Source: a virus. Taken from it: a stretch of 64,000 bases of DNA. The stretch covers positions 1 to 64,000 of IMG/VR virus record IMGVR_UViG_3300028829_003841. One strand, given 5' to 3'. The notes below the pieces were generated by a model, which saw only the letters and a program-made list of their open reading frames with translations, did no database searches and was not told the DNA's origin. The number at the start of each line of letters is the position of its first letter. Position 1 is the first letter of the stretch. A program made the position numbers and the translations under genes. Positions 56,665 to 64,000 of the stretch are shown piece after piece.

Positions 56665-56967
56665 TTAACTCCAGTATACATAGTTTGGTGTGATATCGTT
56701 AATAATAAAATCCCGAACAGAAATACGAACACTACCATCATAACCCAAAAATATATTATACTGCATATTATTAACCAATTCAAATTCAAGATAAAACGCT
56801 TCTGCTGGATGTTCGTTTCCATTATATTTACAGTCCATCAATTCTTCGGTACAAACCTTTCTAGTGATACCAACTTTCGAAAGGTGTTTCATAATTGGTT
56901 TGAGGCTTTCCAATTGATTTTTGTTAAAATCGTTTTTATATTTTCCGTCAAAGTCTGAAGTTTTCAT
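56665..56967 (-). CDS. Possible distant WYEE-family member (100 aa)
   Basis: The start MKTSDFDGKYKNDFNKNQLE, then SLKPIMKHL is a weak match to the WYEEN..EFD..Q..I pattern. The C-terminus (MQYNIFLGYDGSVRISVRDF) resembles the beta motif of 50116-50568. If related, the family has eight members. The function is unknown. Confidence 0.6.
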   Translation of the reverse strand: MKTSDFDGKYKNDFNKNQLESLKPIMKHLSKVGITRKVCTEELMDCKYNGNEHPAEAFYLEFELVNNMQYNIFLGYDGSVRISVRDFIINDITPNYVYWS

Positions 56968-56969
56968 AA

Positions 56970-57719
56970 TTAGAGTTTCTCCGTTTGGGAAATGTGAAAT
57001 ACCGTTACCATCTTACGACCAGTCTTGATTTTTTCATCTCCATTTTCATCAAGCTTTTTGGTTTTGAAGTACGTTCCGATCTTAACACCCTTCTCACCTT
57101 TTTTAACGATGCGATCAAATTTATGTTTCCAGATATTGAAAGTAAAAACATCTTCTCTCGGAGTAGCTTCGATCCCTCGATTTTCAAAAGCGGAAATTAC
57201 GATGTTATCATTTTCTTCCGACATATTCATTCTGGCTTTAACAAAAGAATCTTCTGCTTCAACTTTTTTTGCTTTGGTACTTTCAGAAACTTTTTTCGGA
57301 GCAGATTTTTTCTTTGCTTTGGCAACTGGTTTCTTTTTCTCTACCATCTTGTAAGGTTTGTTCCAATCACCAATTTTCAGGCTGTAGTAAAATGCACAAT
57401 GGAAATAATCGGTCATGGAATCAGATTCATCCCAATGCTCTTTTGCAATGATATCAATCATCTTTCTAAGTTTGTCTTGATGAGAATGGGGAAGAATATT
57501 TTCACCAGCATGATTAGTAACAACATTGTCAGTTTCAAACCAATGCTGATTTACTTCACGATGATCTTTTCCGTTCAACTCAAAATCATACGGGCTTTCT
57601 AAAATCGTTACATGCACCCACGAATGGTTTTCGTTTCGAACTGAAAATTTGACTTCGGGGAAAGCTTTTTTCAGATTGTTTCGAATAACTCTAACTTCAT
57701 CAGCACTAATATAAGCCAT
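56970..57719 (-). CDS. LPD29/ArdC-N-like putative anti-restriction protein (249 aa)
   Basis: The N-terminal domain (AYISADEVRVIRNNLKKAFP, EVKFSVRNENHSWVHV) matches the LPD29 pattern of large polyvalent proteins. A Lys/Ala-rich linker (KKKPVAKAKKKSAPKKVSES) at about 127-155 leads to a C-terminal part (IWKHKFDRIVKKGEKGVKIG, then MVTVFHISQTEKL) that looks like the ArdC N-terminal single-strand DNA-binding domain. ArdC-type proteins protect incoming DNA from restriction. The zinc-protease part of ArdC is absent. First gene after promoter copy 11. Confidence 0.66.
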   Translation of the reverse strand: MAYISADEVRVIRNNLKKAFPEVKFSVRNENHSWVHVTILESPYDFELNGKDHREVNQHWFETDNVVTNHAGENILPHSHQDKLRKMIDIIAKEHWDESDSMTDYFHCAFYYSLKIGDWNKPYKMVEKKKPVAKAKKKSAPKKVSESTKAKKVEAEDSFVKARMNMSEENDNIVISAFENRGIEATPREDVFTFNIWKHKFDRIVKKGEKGVKIGTYFKTKKLDENGDEKIKTGRKMVTVFHISQTEKL

Positions 57720-57772
57720 TTTGAAATTCCTTTGTTAAGTTGTTTTTAGATGTCTCACTCACTTACAAAGAT

Positions 57773-57800
57773 AGTATATCATATAATATTGCATTGTCAA
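57773..57800 (-). promoter_or_regulatory. Early sigma-70-type promoter, copy 11
   Basis: TTGACA (57795-57800), 16-bp spacer, TATACT (57773-57778) with extended TG. Diverges from the late promoter at 57822. Confidence 0.82.
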
Positions 57801-57821
57801 GTAAAAATCCGAAAATGTGCA

Positions 57822-57829
57822 TATAAATA
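57822..57829 (+). promoter_or_regulatory. T4-type late promoter for the hub/tape-measure operon
   Basis: TATAAATA in the extended TGTGCATATAAATA form on the plus strand, 41 bases before the first ATG. ACTAGGTAACTAGTAA follows directly, recalling the ACTAGT repeats near 37.15 kb. Confidence 0.85.
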
Positions 57830-57870
57830 CTAGGTAACTAGTAATTTATTCACCTATAAACCACCAAAAT

Positions 57871-58464
57871 ATGTCGATTTTTACCAATATTAAAGAACTC
57901 GCTTCGAAACGGGGTATAAGCTTCCAGAAAAATGCTCGACAAGCCAAAACATGGTTTGCCAATAAAGCTAAATCTTTAGGAGGGAATATATCCGGTTCTA
58001 GGTTAATGTCTCAGACCAGAACCAGACAAGTTGGACGAAGACCGGATAGGGGAAACATGGTTCATTTTGTATATGATCCAAAGACCAAAAAACAGCTTCC
58101 GTTCTATGACAAATTTCCGTTAATATTTATTGTCGAAGTATATAAAGATGGCTTCTTAGGAATTAATCTACATTATTTACCACCCGGACTTCGATTAAAA
58201 TTACTAGAAAAATTAACATCATTACAAACAAATAAAAAGTACGATGATCGAACAAAATTGCGTTTGTCATATCGTGTATTAACTGCAACAAGCAGGTTCA
58301 AAGAATTTCAACCAACTATCAAACGATATTTAACTTCACACGTAAGAAGTAGATTTTTAAAAATAGATGCTAACGAATGGCATATGGCGATTTTCTTACC
58401 CACTTCAAATTTTGCAAAAGCATCAAACCGTACCGTATGGAATGATTCAAGGAGAAAGATATAG
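57871..58464 (+). CDS. Late tail/head-completion protein, possible gp2-like (197 aa)
   Basis: Basic N-terminus (IKELASKRGISFQKNARQAK), then the conserved VHFVYDPKTKKQLPFYDKFP, GFLGINLHYLPPGLRLKLLE, and the NEWHMAIFLPTSNF block near the end. This sequence type is conserved in marine T4-like phages; I recall it being labelled DNA end protector gp2 in some annotations, but I cannot confirm the match. Position first in a hub/tape-measure operon would equally fit a baseplate-hub component. Confidence 0.55.
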   Translation: MSIFTNIKELASKRGISFQKNARQAKTWFANKAKSLGGNISGSRLMSQTRTRQVGRRPDRGNMVHFVYDPKTKKQLPFYDKFPLIFIVEVYKDGFLGINLHYLPPGLRLKLLEKLTSLQTNKKYDDRTKLRLSYRVLTATSRFKEFQPTIKRYLTSHVRSRFLKIDANEWHMAIFLPTSNFAKASNRTVWNDSRRKI

Positions 58465-59016
58465 ATGTCATTAAAAGATTTCACTACATTAGTTACCGGA
58501 GAGCCGGGATTAAATTCGCCAACAAGATATAGAGTTGACATATTTCCACCAGAATTATTATTAGCACAAGATTTAGAAAACGATGCTAATAACACAAATC
58601 CTCTTCGAGTAAATCAGACGATGCAAAAACAAATATCTATGTATTGTGCAGAGTTTGGGTTTCCTTCACAAAATTTAGCAACAGTGGAAAGTAGATATAT
58701 CGGTAACACTAGAAAACTCCCATACCTAAAAACATACGAAGATTTGACCGCTATATTTTATTGTTCTAAAGACCTAAGAGAATATAGATTTTTTCTGAAA
58801 TGGCAAGAGTTAGCTATCGGAAAAGATCACGGAGTTAATTTTTATAATGATTATATTGGAACAATAGAAGTATCACAATTAGATAAAGCAGATAAAGAAC
58901 TTTATAAATTTCCAGCAATACAGGAAGTTTATCCTCTAACCGTTGCGGCTGTTCCAGTTGCGTATGTTAGAAATAATGAATTTTCACGTTGCGTAGTTAC
59001 TTTCAACTGGCGTTAA
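58465..59016 (+). CDS. Tail-tube-fold protein (183 aa)
   Basis: A strong AGGAG site precedes the ATG. Tube-like features: TRYRVDIFPPELL, CAEFGFPSQNLATVESRYIG, the RFFLKWQELAIGKDHGVNFY block and the YNDYIGTIEVSQLDKADK block, and a final CVVTFNWR strand. These match the gp19/gp54-type tail-tube fold. The true gp19 is expected beside gp18, which is not in this window, so this may be a tube initiator or hub-tube adapter. Confidence 0.68.
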   Translation: MSLKDFTTLVTGEPGLNSPTRYRVDIFPPELLLAQDLENDANNTNPLRVNQTMQKQISMYCAEFGFPSQNLATVESRYIGNTRKLPYLKTYEDLTAIFYCSKDLREYRFFLKWQELAIGKDHGVNFYNDYIGTIEVSQLDKADKELYKFPAIQEVYPLTVAAVPVAYVRNNEFSRCVVTFNWR

Positions 59017-59043
59017 TATATTAATTAAATATGGAGAATTAAA

Positions 59044-59754
59044 ATGTTACCACAATTACAACACCCAACTTATAAAATTAAGTTACCATCCAATAACAAA
59101 GAAATAAAATTTAGACCGTTCTTAGTTGGAGAAGAAAAAATATTACTAATGGCTATGGAAAGTAACAACCCAAATGAAGTTGTTACTGCGATAGAACAAA
59201 TTATTAGAGCGTGTGTTATTACTGATATTGATGTATCAGATATGCCGATCCTCGATGCTGAATATTTTTTCCTTCACCTACGGGCTAAGAGTAAGGGCGA
59301 AGTTTTAGAATTAAAATACATGTGTACACATTGCGATAAACCGATTGAATTTGATTTGAATATCGAAGATGTAAAAATTAAGAAGAATAAAAAACATAAT
59401 AAAAAAATTCCTATTGAAGGTGATATAGGAATGGTTATGAAATATCCAACATTACAATTAGGAAATATGATCACAGAAGATAGTGATGATGTAAACAAAG
59501 TTGAACTTCAATTTAATATGATTAAATCTTGTATAGATTATGTATATGATAAAGAAGAACTTCATTACTTTAAGGATCAAACCGCCGAAGAAATAGACCA
59601 GTTCATAAATAATCTTCCAGAGAAACCTATAGTAGAAGCTACTAATTTTCTAAATACCATACCAGAAGTTGTGTATAAAGATGAATTAATATGTTCTCAT
59701 TGTTCTTTGAAAAACGATATAGTGATTAAAGGACTACAAAATTTTTTCGGATAA
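59044..59754 (+). CDS. 26: Baseplate hub protein, T4 gp26-like (236 aa)
   Basis: The N-terminus MLPQLQHPTYKIKLPSNNKE, then KFRPFLVGEEKILL is the gp26 family signature (T4 gp26, baseplate hub; 208 aa). Two CxxC pairs (MCTHCD near residue 95 and ICSHCS near 217) suggest a zinc ribbon, a feature of distant T4-like members. GGAG precedes the ATG. Located with gp51-like and the tape measure as in other T4-like phages. Confidence 0.85.
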   Translation: MLPQLQHPTYKIKLPSNNKEIKFRPFLVGEEKILLMAMESNNPNEVVTAIEQIIRACVITDIDVSDMPILDAEYFFLHLRAKSKGEVLELKYMCTHCDKPIEFDLNIEDVKIKKNKKHNKKIPIEGDIGMVMKYPTLQLGNMITEDSDDVNKVELQFNMIKSCIDYVYDKEELHYFKDQTAEEIDQFINNLPEKPIVEATNFLNTIPEVVYKDELICSHCSLKNDIVIKGLQNFFG

Positions 59755-59774
59755 GCCTTGGAGAAACTTCTTTA

Positions 59775-59948
59775 ATGAATATGTATATTTCAAATTTCAA
59801 TATGATGCAAAATCATAATTATTCATTAACAGAATTAGAAAATATGTTACCTTGGGAAAGAGAAGTTTATATGAACTTACTTTCGGAACATATTAAAGAA
59901 GAGAATAGATTGATCAGTGAACAAAAACTGAAAATGAAATCTCACTAA
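59775..59948 (+). CDS. Baseplate hub assembly protein, gp51-like (57 aa)
   Basis: A short gene after GGAG. The product starts MNMYISNFNMMQNHNYSLTE and continues LENMLPWEREVYMNLLSEHI. The YSLTELENMLPWEREVY block is the recognisable signature of small hub-assembly proteins between gp26 and the tape measure in marine T4-like phages (gp51 position). The length agrees. It probably acts in hub assembly rather than in the particle. Confidence 0.7.
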   Translation: MNMYISNFNMMQNHNYSLTELENMLPWEREVYMNLLSEHIKEENRLISEQKLKMKSH

Positions 59949-59979
59949 AATCTTCAAGGCTATTACTAAAAGGAGAGTA

Positions 59980-60288
59980 ATGGAAACGATACAAGAACAA
60001 CAGGTAAAAAATTCTGATCTAGAAAAAGCTAAAATAGAACTTGCTTTATTCAAGAGAAAATCAGAAGCGGAGTTTCAAAGAGATAAAGCTAAATGGACAA
60101 ACCGCCGGAGGATGGCATGGGTGTCACTTAGTCTTCTTATATTGATGACTGTATATTTATTTCATTATATGGAATTGCCCAGAATAGAAGCACTTAAAGG
60201 AATTATAGAATGGACATATACAGTGTTCGCAACTGTTGTACTTGCTTATTTAGGATTTGCAACATGGCAGGATGTTAAAAAGGGATAA
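59980..60288 (+). CDS. Two-span membrane protein (102 aa)
   Basis: Charged coiled-coil N-terminus (DLEKAKIELALFKRKSEAEF), a basic RRR, then spans WVSLSLLILMTVYLFHYM and WTYTVFATVVLAYLGFATW. GGAGAG precedes the ATG. Small two-span proteins beside the tape measure may be holins or membrane-attachment factors; nothing diagnostic is present. Confidence 0.62.
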   Translation: METIQEQQVKNSDLEKAKIELALFKRKSEAEFQRDKAKWTNRRRMAWVSLSLLILMTVYLFHYMELPRIEALKGIIEWTYTVFATVVLAYLGFATWQDVKKG

Positions 60289-60291
60289 CTA

Positions 60292-62010
60292 ATGGCAGAG
60301 CCGAAAAAAACTTTATTAGAACGTGACGTAGAAGCTACGTCTAAAACACTTAAAAAAGTTACAGAAAAATTAAATGTTCTATTACCAAAACAACAAGTTG
60401 GTTTTGAATCCATTGCTGAATCTATCAAGGAAGCAAATAAACTAACTAAGAAATCTGGTAAGGATTTTTCTGATGCTGGAAAAGAATTTAATAGCCAGTT
60501 AGATGATATTGTTAAGACTTCCAAGAGTGCAAGCCGGGACGATTTGATTGTTCAAAGAAAACGCCTCAACGAAATTCTTGGAACTATTAAAGATACTGTT
60601 ACTGATGAATCAGAACGCCAAGCTATCCTTGATAATTTTGACTCTGTTAAAAAACAAATACAAACTAACATATCCTTTCAATCACAAGTATTTGAACAAC
60701 TTGAGAAAGGAATTTCTAGACAAGTAACAGATGGTATTGCTATTATATCTTCTATTGCTTCTGATAGTCCGTTGGTTGGGTTTGTGTTTAATAATATAAT
60801 TGCCGCAACTGGTTCTTTGTTTAATACAATACGAGAAAAACGAAAAAGAGATAAAGAAATTGCTATTGCTGATTTAAAACAAATTAAGGATAGATCAAAA
60901 CAAACTCTTGCTGAAAAAAAGAAGTTACTGAAAGACGAACAAGAAAAGAAAGAAGAAAAGAAAGAAGAAAAAGAAGAACGAAAAAGAAGAAAAGAATCAG
61001 ATGAAAAAAGAACTAGAATAAGAACTACCAACAAAGTTATATTAAGTGAAATAAAATTAGAAACAATAAACACAAATTCATTGTTAGAAAATATTTCTAG
61101 TATGTTTGGTATGCAACAAAAACGTGAAGAACGAGTGTTGTCTACTACACGGGCGAGAGCATCCGAAGAGAAATTAGAATCTTCTACTGAAGAAGTTTCT
61201 TCACCAGCCACATCATCTATTATACAACAAAAAATAGCTGGTGGTGGAGATGGTATTTTAGGATTTTTTGGAATCAGTCTAGCTGGATTGATGACCGGAA
61301 TAATGTCTGTTATGGGAGGTATAGGAGCATTGTTAATTAGTGGTCCTGTGTTGGTTGCTCTTGCTGGATTGGCTACGGCTGGGATTGCTACGTTATTCAA
61401 AGATGAAATTCTTGGATTTGGTAAGGGAGTAAAAGAATTTATTAACGAAACTTTTGGAGTGAACTTAACATTTATAGATGATCTTCTAGAAGGGTTCGAA
61501 AAATTTGCAGATGGAATTACTAATTTCTTTCAAGGAAATTTTCTAAAAGGAATTGGACAAGTTCTGGAGTCGGTATTTACAACGGCAGGTAATACAATGA
61601 TACGTGCTATTTCTAGAATGCTTGGTAAAATCGCCGGGACATTAGGATTGGATAATAGTTTTATAATGGACATTATAGAAAAGGGTAAGAAATTTAGTAT
61701 TGGTGATAGTATCAAAAATTTGTTTGGTATTACTCCAGATAATATTAGTTCTAAAACTACCAACCCAAAAACACCAACACCTGTTAGTGCGAATCAAGAA
61801 AAATCTATCAACAAATTAATTGATGATCTAGCCAACCTTTCTGCAAAACGAGATACAGAAATTCAATCTTTAGTTGGTAGAACTCAAGGTCAATTGGCAA
61901 ATATAATCGATAGTAAAACTATCAATACAAACAACATCAGTAATAGTTCCACAATTACATCTTCACCAATCAACACATCTAACAACGAAACAGACGTACT
62001 TAAAAACTAA
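60292..62010 (+). CDS. Tape-measure protein, T4 gp29-like position (572 aa)
   Basis: Helical and coiled-coil N-terminal half (KLNVLLPKQQVGFESIAESI, ..., very charged KKEEKKEEKEERKRRKESDE). A hydrophobic Gly-rich centre at about 320-365 (GISLAGLMTGIMSVMGGIGA, LLISGPVLVALAGLATAG) is followed by an amphipathic part and a polar Ser/Thr/Asn tail. This layout and position after gp26/gp51 fit a tape measure that sets tail length. T4 gp29 is 590 aa, so tail length may be similar. Confidence 0.8.
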   Translation: MAEPKKTLLERDVEATSKTLKKVTEKLNVLLPKQQVGFESIAESIKEANKLTKKSGKDFSDAGKEFNSQLDDIVKTSKSASRDDLIVQRKRLNEILGTIKDTVTDESERQAILDNFDSVKKQIQTNISFQSQVFEQLEKGISRQVTDGIAIISSIASDSPLVGFVFNNIIAATGSLFNTIREKRKRDKEIAIADLKQIKDRSKQTLAEKKKLLKDEQEKKEEKKEEKEERKRRKESDEKRTRIRTTNKVILSEIKLETINTNSLLENISSMFGMQQKREERVLSTTRARASEEKLESSTEEVSSPATSSIIQQKIAGGGDGILGFFGISLAGLMTGIMSVMGGIGALLISGPVLVALAGLATAGIATLFKDEILGFGKGVKEFINETFGVNLTFIDDLLEGFEKFADGITNFFQGNFLKGIGQVLESVFTTAGNTMIRAISRMLGKIAGTLGLDNSFIMDIIEKGKKFSIGDSIKNLFGITPDNISSKTTNPKTPTPVSANQEKSINKLIDDLANLSAKRDTEIQSLVGRTQGQLANIIDSKTINTNNISNSSTITSSPINTSNNETDVLKN

Positions 62011-62049
62011 AAAGACGGTAGTAGGGACTTGGCCCTTGCTACCGTCTTT
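62011..62049. terminator. Intrinsic terminator between tape measure and gp32
   Basis: AAAGACGGTAG (62011-62021) pairs with CTACCGTCTTT (62039-62049) and ends in T on the plus strand and A/T on the other. A second small hairpin TGTAGG/CCTACA (62057-62072) follows. Works for the plus-strand operon and possibly for gp32. Confidence 0.85.
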
Positions 62050-62075
62050 AGTATCATGTAGGATTCCCTACACGA

Positions 62076-62987
62076 TTATTTTGCTGTTCTTTGTGCTAAC
62101 TCTTCAAACTCTTCCATATTAAAATCCTGTTCATCTAAATCAGAATCAGCCTCACTAACAGGTGCTGGTGTTTCTAATTGTGGTTTAGCCATAGGTACAT
62201 TAGCCATAGGTACACTCATGTCTAATCCATGAGGATTTTCCCCCAACACTTTAGTCAATCTAGCTTTAAGTTCCTCGTAAGTTTTAAAATTACTAGGCTC
62301 TGTAAACTCGGTCAAACTAACTAATTGTGGTTCGATTACAGCTTGATCTTCTAAGCTAACCGGAGTACAAGGTTGAAAGTCTGATGAATCATAGTTAACA
62401 AACTTATTAACCATTTTTGCTTCTAAGGTAAAGTTAGCTCCTGTGTCATAATCAAACGGAATAAATGCTTTCACCCCTTTGTGTTTTTTTGCATATTCAT
62501 CGGGGTTCATTACATCGTTAATCTTATTAAATATTTTCTTTCCATATTTATAAAGAAAAACTTTTCCCTCGTTTTGGGGATTTTCTGGGTCTTCTATAAC
62601 CAATATATTAGAGATAAAAACTTGTTTTCGTTTTTGCTCTCTTGCAATATTTTGATTAGATTCCAACCCGGTATCCCATAGTCGAGAATTTAATTCTCCA
62701 CAAGGATCAGCTATACCATTTCCCAAACTAGTTCTAGAGTTCTCAATATACCATTGACCATTATTCTTATTCTTGAACGAATGGGTATAGTATTTGACAA
62801 TTGGCAACGAGTCATCTTCGTGCGGAGGTAAAAATCTAATTACCGCATAACCATTTCCGGTTGCTTTGTCTCTTGTTAATGTCCAGAATCTTTCATCTGT
62901 GAAATTTTTCTTACCAGAAGAAATCTTAGTGCATTCTTCTATCATACCTTTTTTCCATGCATCTTTGTCTTGCTTACGTGTACTCAT
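62076..62987 (-). CDS. 32: Single-stranded DNA-binding protein, T4 gp32-like (303 aa)
   Basis: Basic N-terminus (STRKQDKDAWKKGMIEECTK), core block FWTLTRDKATGNGYAVIRFL and LPIVKYYTHSFKNKNNGQWY, VFISNILVIEDPENPQNEGK, VFLYKYGKKIFNKI, and an acidic C-terminus (EADSDLDEQDFNMEEFEELA), all typical of gp32. Length equals T4 gp32 (301 aa). In the zinc region only one of the three T4 Cys ligands is obvious (IADPCGELN), as in marine relatives, so zinc binding is doubtful. GGAG precedes the ATG. Confidence 0.88.
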   Translation of the reverse strand: MSTRKQDKDAWKKGMIEECTKISSGKKNFTDERFWTLTRDKATGNGYAVIRFLPPHEDDSLPIVKYYTHSFKNKNNGQWYIENSRTSLGNGIADPCGELNSRLWDTGLESNQNIAREQKRKQVFISNILVIEDPENPQNEGKVFLYKYGKKIFNKINDVMNPDEYAKKHKGVKAFIPFDYDTGANFTLEAKMVNKFVNYDSSDFQPCTPVSLEDQAVIEPQLVSLTEFTEPSNFKTYEELKARLTKVLGENPHGLDMSVPMANVPMAKPQLETPAPVSEADSDLDEQDFNMEEFEELAQRTAK

Positions 62988-63062
62988 TTAATTCTCCGTT
63001 AATGTTTGTATTAGTTCGTAATTGATTGATACAGACATAACAAAGATACTGCTTTCATCACT

Positions 63063-63368
63063 TCATAATATAGGTACTTTTTCCTTCTTTTGCTCTTGAT
63101 AAAACTTGGTTGTGGTATCAGTTACTCTAACCGGAATTGGTTTATTGTAAAGTGTTCGAATATTTTTTGGAATGGGACTTGCACCCAATCTATGACCTCG
63201 ATCACGCATTACAATAAAATTAAACAATCTAAATGGATCGTCAGTTTTACGTTCCGTGTTGAATGGCTTGTTCAATTCGTCACGGGAAGCTTTTGCATCC
63301 ATCTTGTTTACAAATCCAGCTTGAATAACTGTACCACTTGCAACACTCACAACTCTAAATAAACTCAT
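63063..63368 (-). CDS. Unknown early/replication-region protein (101 aa)
   Basis: The product begins MSLFRVVSVASGTVIQAGFV with a GAGAGG site upstream, an N-terminal beta hairpin, then helix and basic residues (SRDELNKPFNTERKTDDPFR, FNFIVMRDRGHRLGASPIPK). It lies upstream of gp32 on the same strand, where T4-like phages often carry replication accessory genes. No family assigned. Confidence 0.58.
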   Translation of the reverse strand: MSLFRVVSVASGTVIQAGFVNKMDAKASRDELNKPFNTERKTDDPFRLFNFIVMRDRGHRLGASPIPKNIRTLYNKPIPVRVTDTTTKFYQEQKKEKVPIL

Positions 63369-63383
63369 AATATAATTCCTCTC

Positions 63384-63956
63384 TCAATTCATACATAATG
63401 TACTTACAATATTATCATTCGTCAATTGTTTTCCATAATCACTTACATCAAAATCTATAAAAGTTTCTTCAATATTTGTAATAAACATATGGGAATCAGT
63501 TTCATCTTGATCCTTTATTTCTATGATCCCTTCCCGCCGGAAAGATTCAAATTGTATTGCTATCTGGAAACTACTCATATACTTCATAACAAGGGTCGTA
63601 TCTAATTCCATATCAGGCTTTTCTTTCATCATACATTTTACACCCAATGTCAAGAATATACGAATAATATCATTAGATAAACTCTCTTCCGCTAATTCCA
63701 AAACATCTTCTTTGGCTTTACCTTGTGCGTTAACAACAGATTCCATAAATCCCAACGACCCTTCGATCAAGGCACCCAATTGGGAATCTGTTATTGTGGT
63801 CAGATATAATCCTGTTCCAATATCCCCACCAATACAATAAAATTCATCGGTAAAATAACTATTATACAATTCGTTATTTTTTAATGGATGATTTTCATCA
63901 TCTGGATTATCGTTAAAATTAAACATATTTTTCCATAAATGGTCTGTATTTTTCAC
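63384..63956 (-). CDS. Unknown protein near gp32, start uncertain (190 aa)
   Basis: Starts with GTG at 63956 in this call. The frame stays open to the window end, and an internal ATG at 63926 (MFNFNDNPDDENHPLK) is another option. Features: GGDIGTGLYLTTITDSQLGA, AKEDVLELAEESLSNDIIRI, helical C-terminal half and a final FIDFDVSDYGKQLTNDN. Position upstream of gp32 suggests a replication or late-transcription accessory, but no family was recognised. Confidence 0.5.
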   Translation of the reverse strand: MKNTDHLWKNMFNFNDNPDDENHPLKNNELYNSYFTDEFYCIGGDIGTGLYLTTITDSQLGALIEGSLGFMESVVNAQGKAKEDVLELAEESLSNDIIRIFLTLGVKCMMKEKPDMELDTTLVMKYMSSFQIAIQFESFRREGIIEIKDQDETDSHMFITNIEETFIDFDVSDYGKQLTNDNIVSTLCMN

Positions 63957-64000
63957 AGCGTAGTTTATATTTTTTCCATAAAAACGGTTCCGGCATACTG

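Noticed and set aside
63971-63996. Minus-strand ATG (MPEPFLWKKYKL) at the window edge
   Set aside because: A frame of about 25 codons overlapping the 63384 gene in another phase, with no visible ribosome-binding site inside the window.
1-64000. CRISPR arrays, insertion sequences, integrase or attachment sites
   Set aside because: No spaced direct repeats of CRISPR type, transposase or integrase motifs were seen. The repeats found are promoter cassettes, hairpins and domain duplications.

Overview
This window is part of the genome of an AT-rich T4-like myovirus (Caudoviricetes, T4-superfamily architecture, most like the marine and other distant T4 relatives). The assignment rests on recognisable homologues of T4 gp4, gp5, gp6, gp8, gp13, gp14, gp25, gp26, gp32, gp48 and gp53, a tape-measure protein, a PAAR tip and TATAAATA late promoters. 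The host cannot be read from the sequence. The early promoters look like bacterial sigma-70 promoters (TTGACA / TATACT), so a host with a conventional vegetative sigma factor is likely.

Layout. (1) 1-4.5 kb, minus strand: the neck genes gp13 and gp14 are interleaved with eight small genes whose products start with a 10-residue tag such as MKTYKEFLNE. This matches the capsid-targeting sequence of T4 internal proteins (MKTYQEFIAE), which packs proteins into the head for ejection with the DNA. One of the eight carries a P-loop kinase (zeta-toxin/AAA_33 type). (2) 4.5-25 kb, minus: fibre and adhesin-like virion proteins, including a collagen-like protein, two tandem paralogues, an 1855-residue giant, and one protein with a Sec signal peptide and a lectin/polysaccharide-lyase-like fold. 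(3) 25-37 kb, minus: baseplate operon in the order gp48, gp53, hub, gp5 spike, PAAR, gp25, gp6, gp7-like, gp8. (4) 37.0-37.8 kb, plus: gp4 nuclease behind a repeat-rich divergent promoter region. (5) 38-57.7 kb, minus: early accessory region of about 50 small genes, mostly unknown, arranged in short operons. At least eleven near-identical sigma-70 promoters, all with 16-bp spacers, precede them. A gene-poor island at 45.9-48.2 kb holds a tRNA-like gene, hairpins, tandem repeats and eleven copies of TAGTCG. At 50-57 kb lies a family of seven to eight paralogues that share an N-terminal WYEEN..EFD..Q motif but have different C-termini (transmembrane, coiled-coil, acidic). Next to them is an LPD29/ArdC-like gene. 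(6) 57.8-62.0 kb, plus: late tail/baseplate-hub operon (gp2-like, tube-fold protein, gp26, gp51-like, membrane protein, tape measure). (7) 62.1-64 kb, minus: gp32 single-strand DNA-binding protein and two unknown genes.

How it fits together. The early sigma-70 promoters would drive the accessory genes right after infection, and the TATAAATA promoters drive the virion modules late. The capsid-targeted proteins would be made late, packaged with gp21-type processing, and delivered at the next infection. The two strongest candidates for undescribed biology are the tagged internal-protein array around gp13/gp14 (including the packaged kinase) and the WYEE paralogue family at 50-57 kb.
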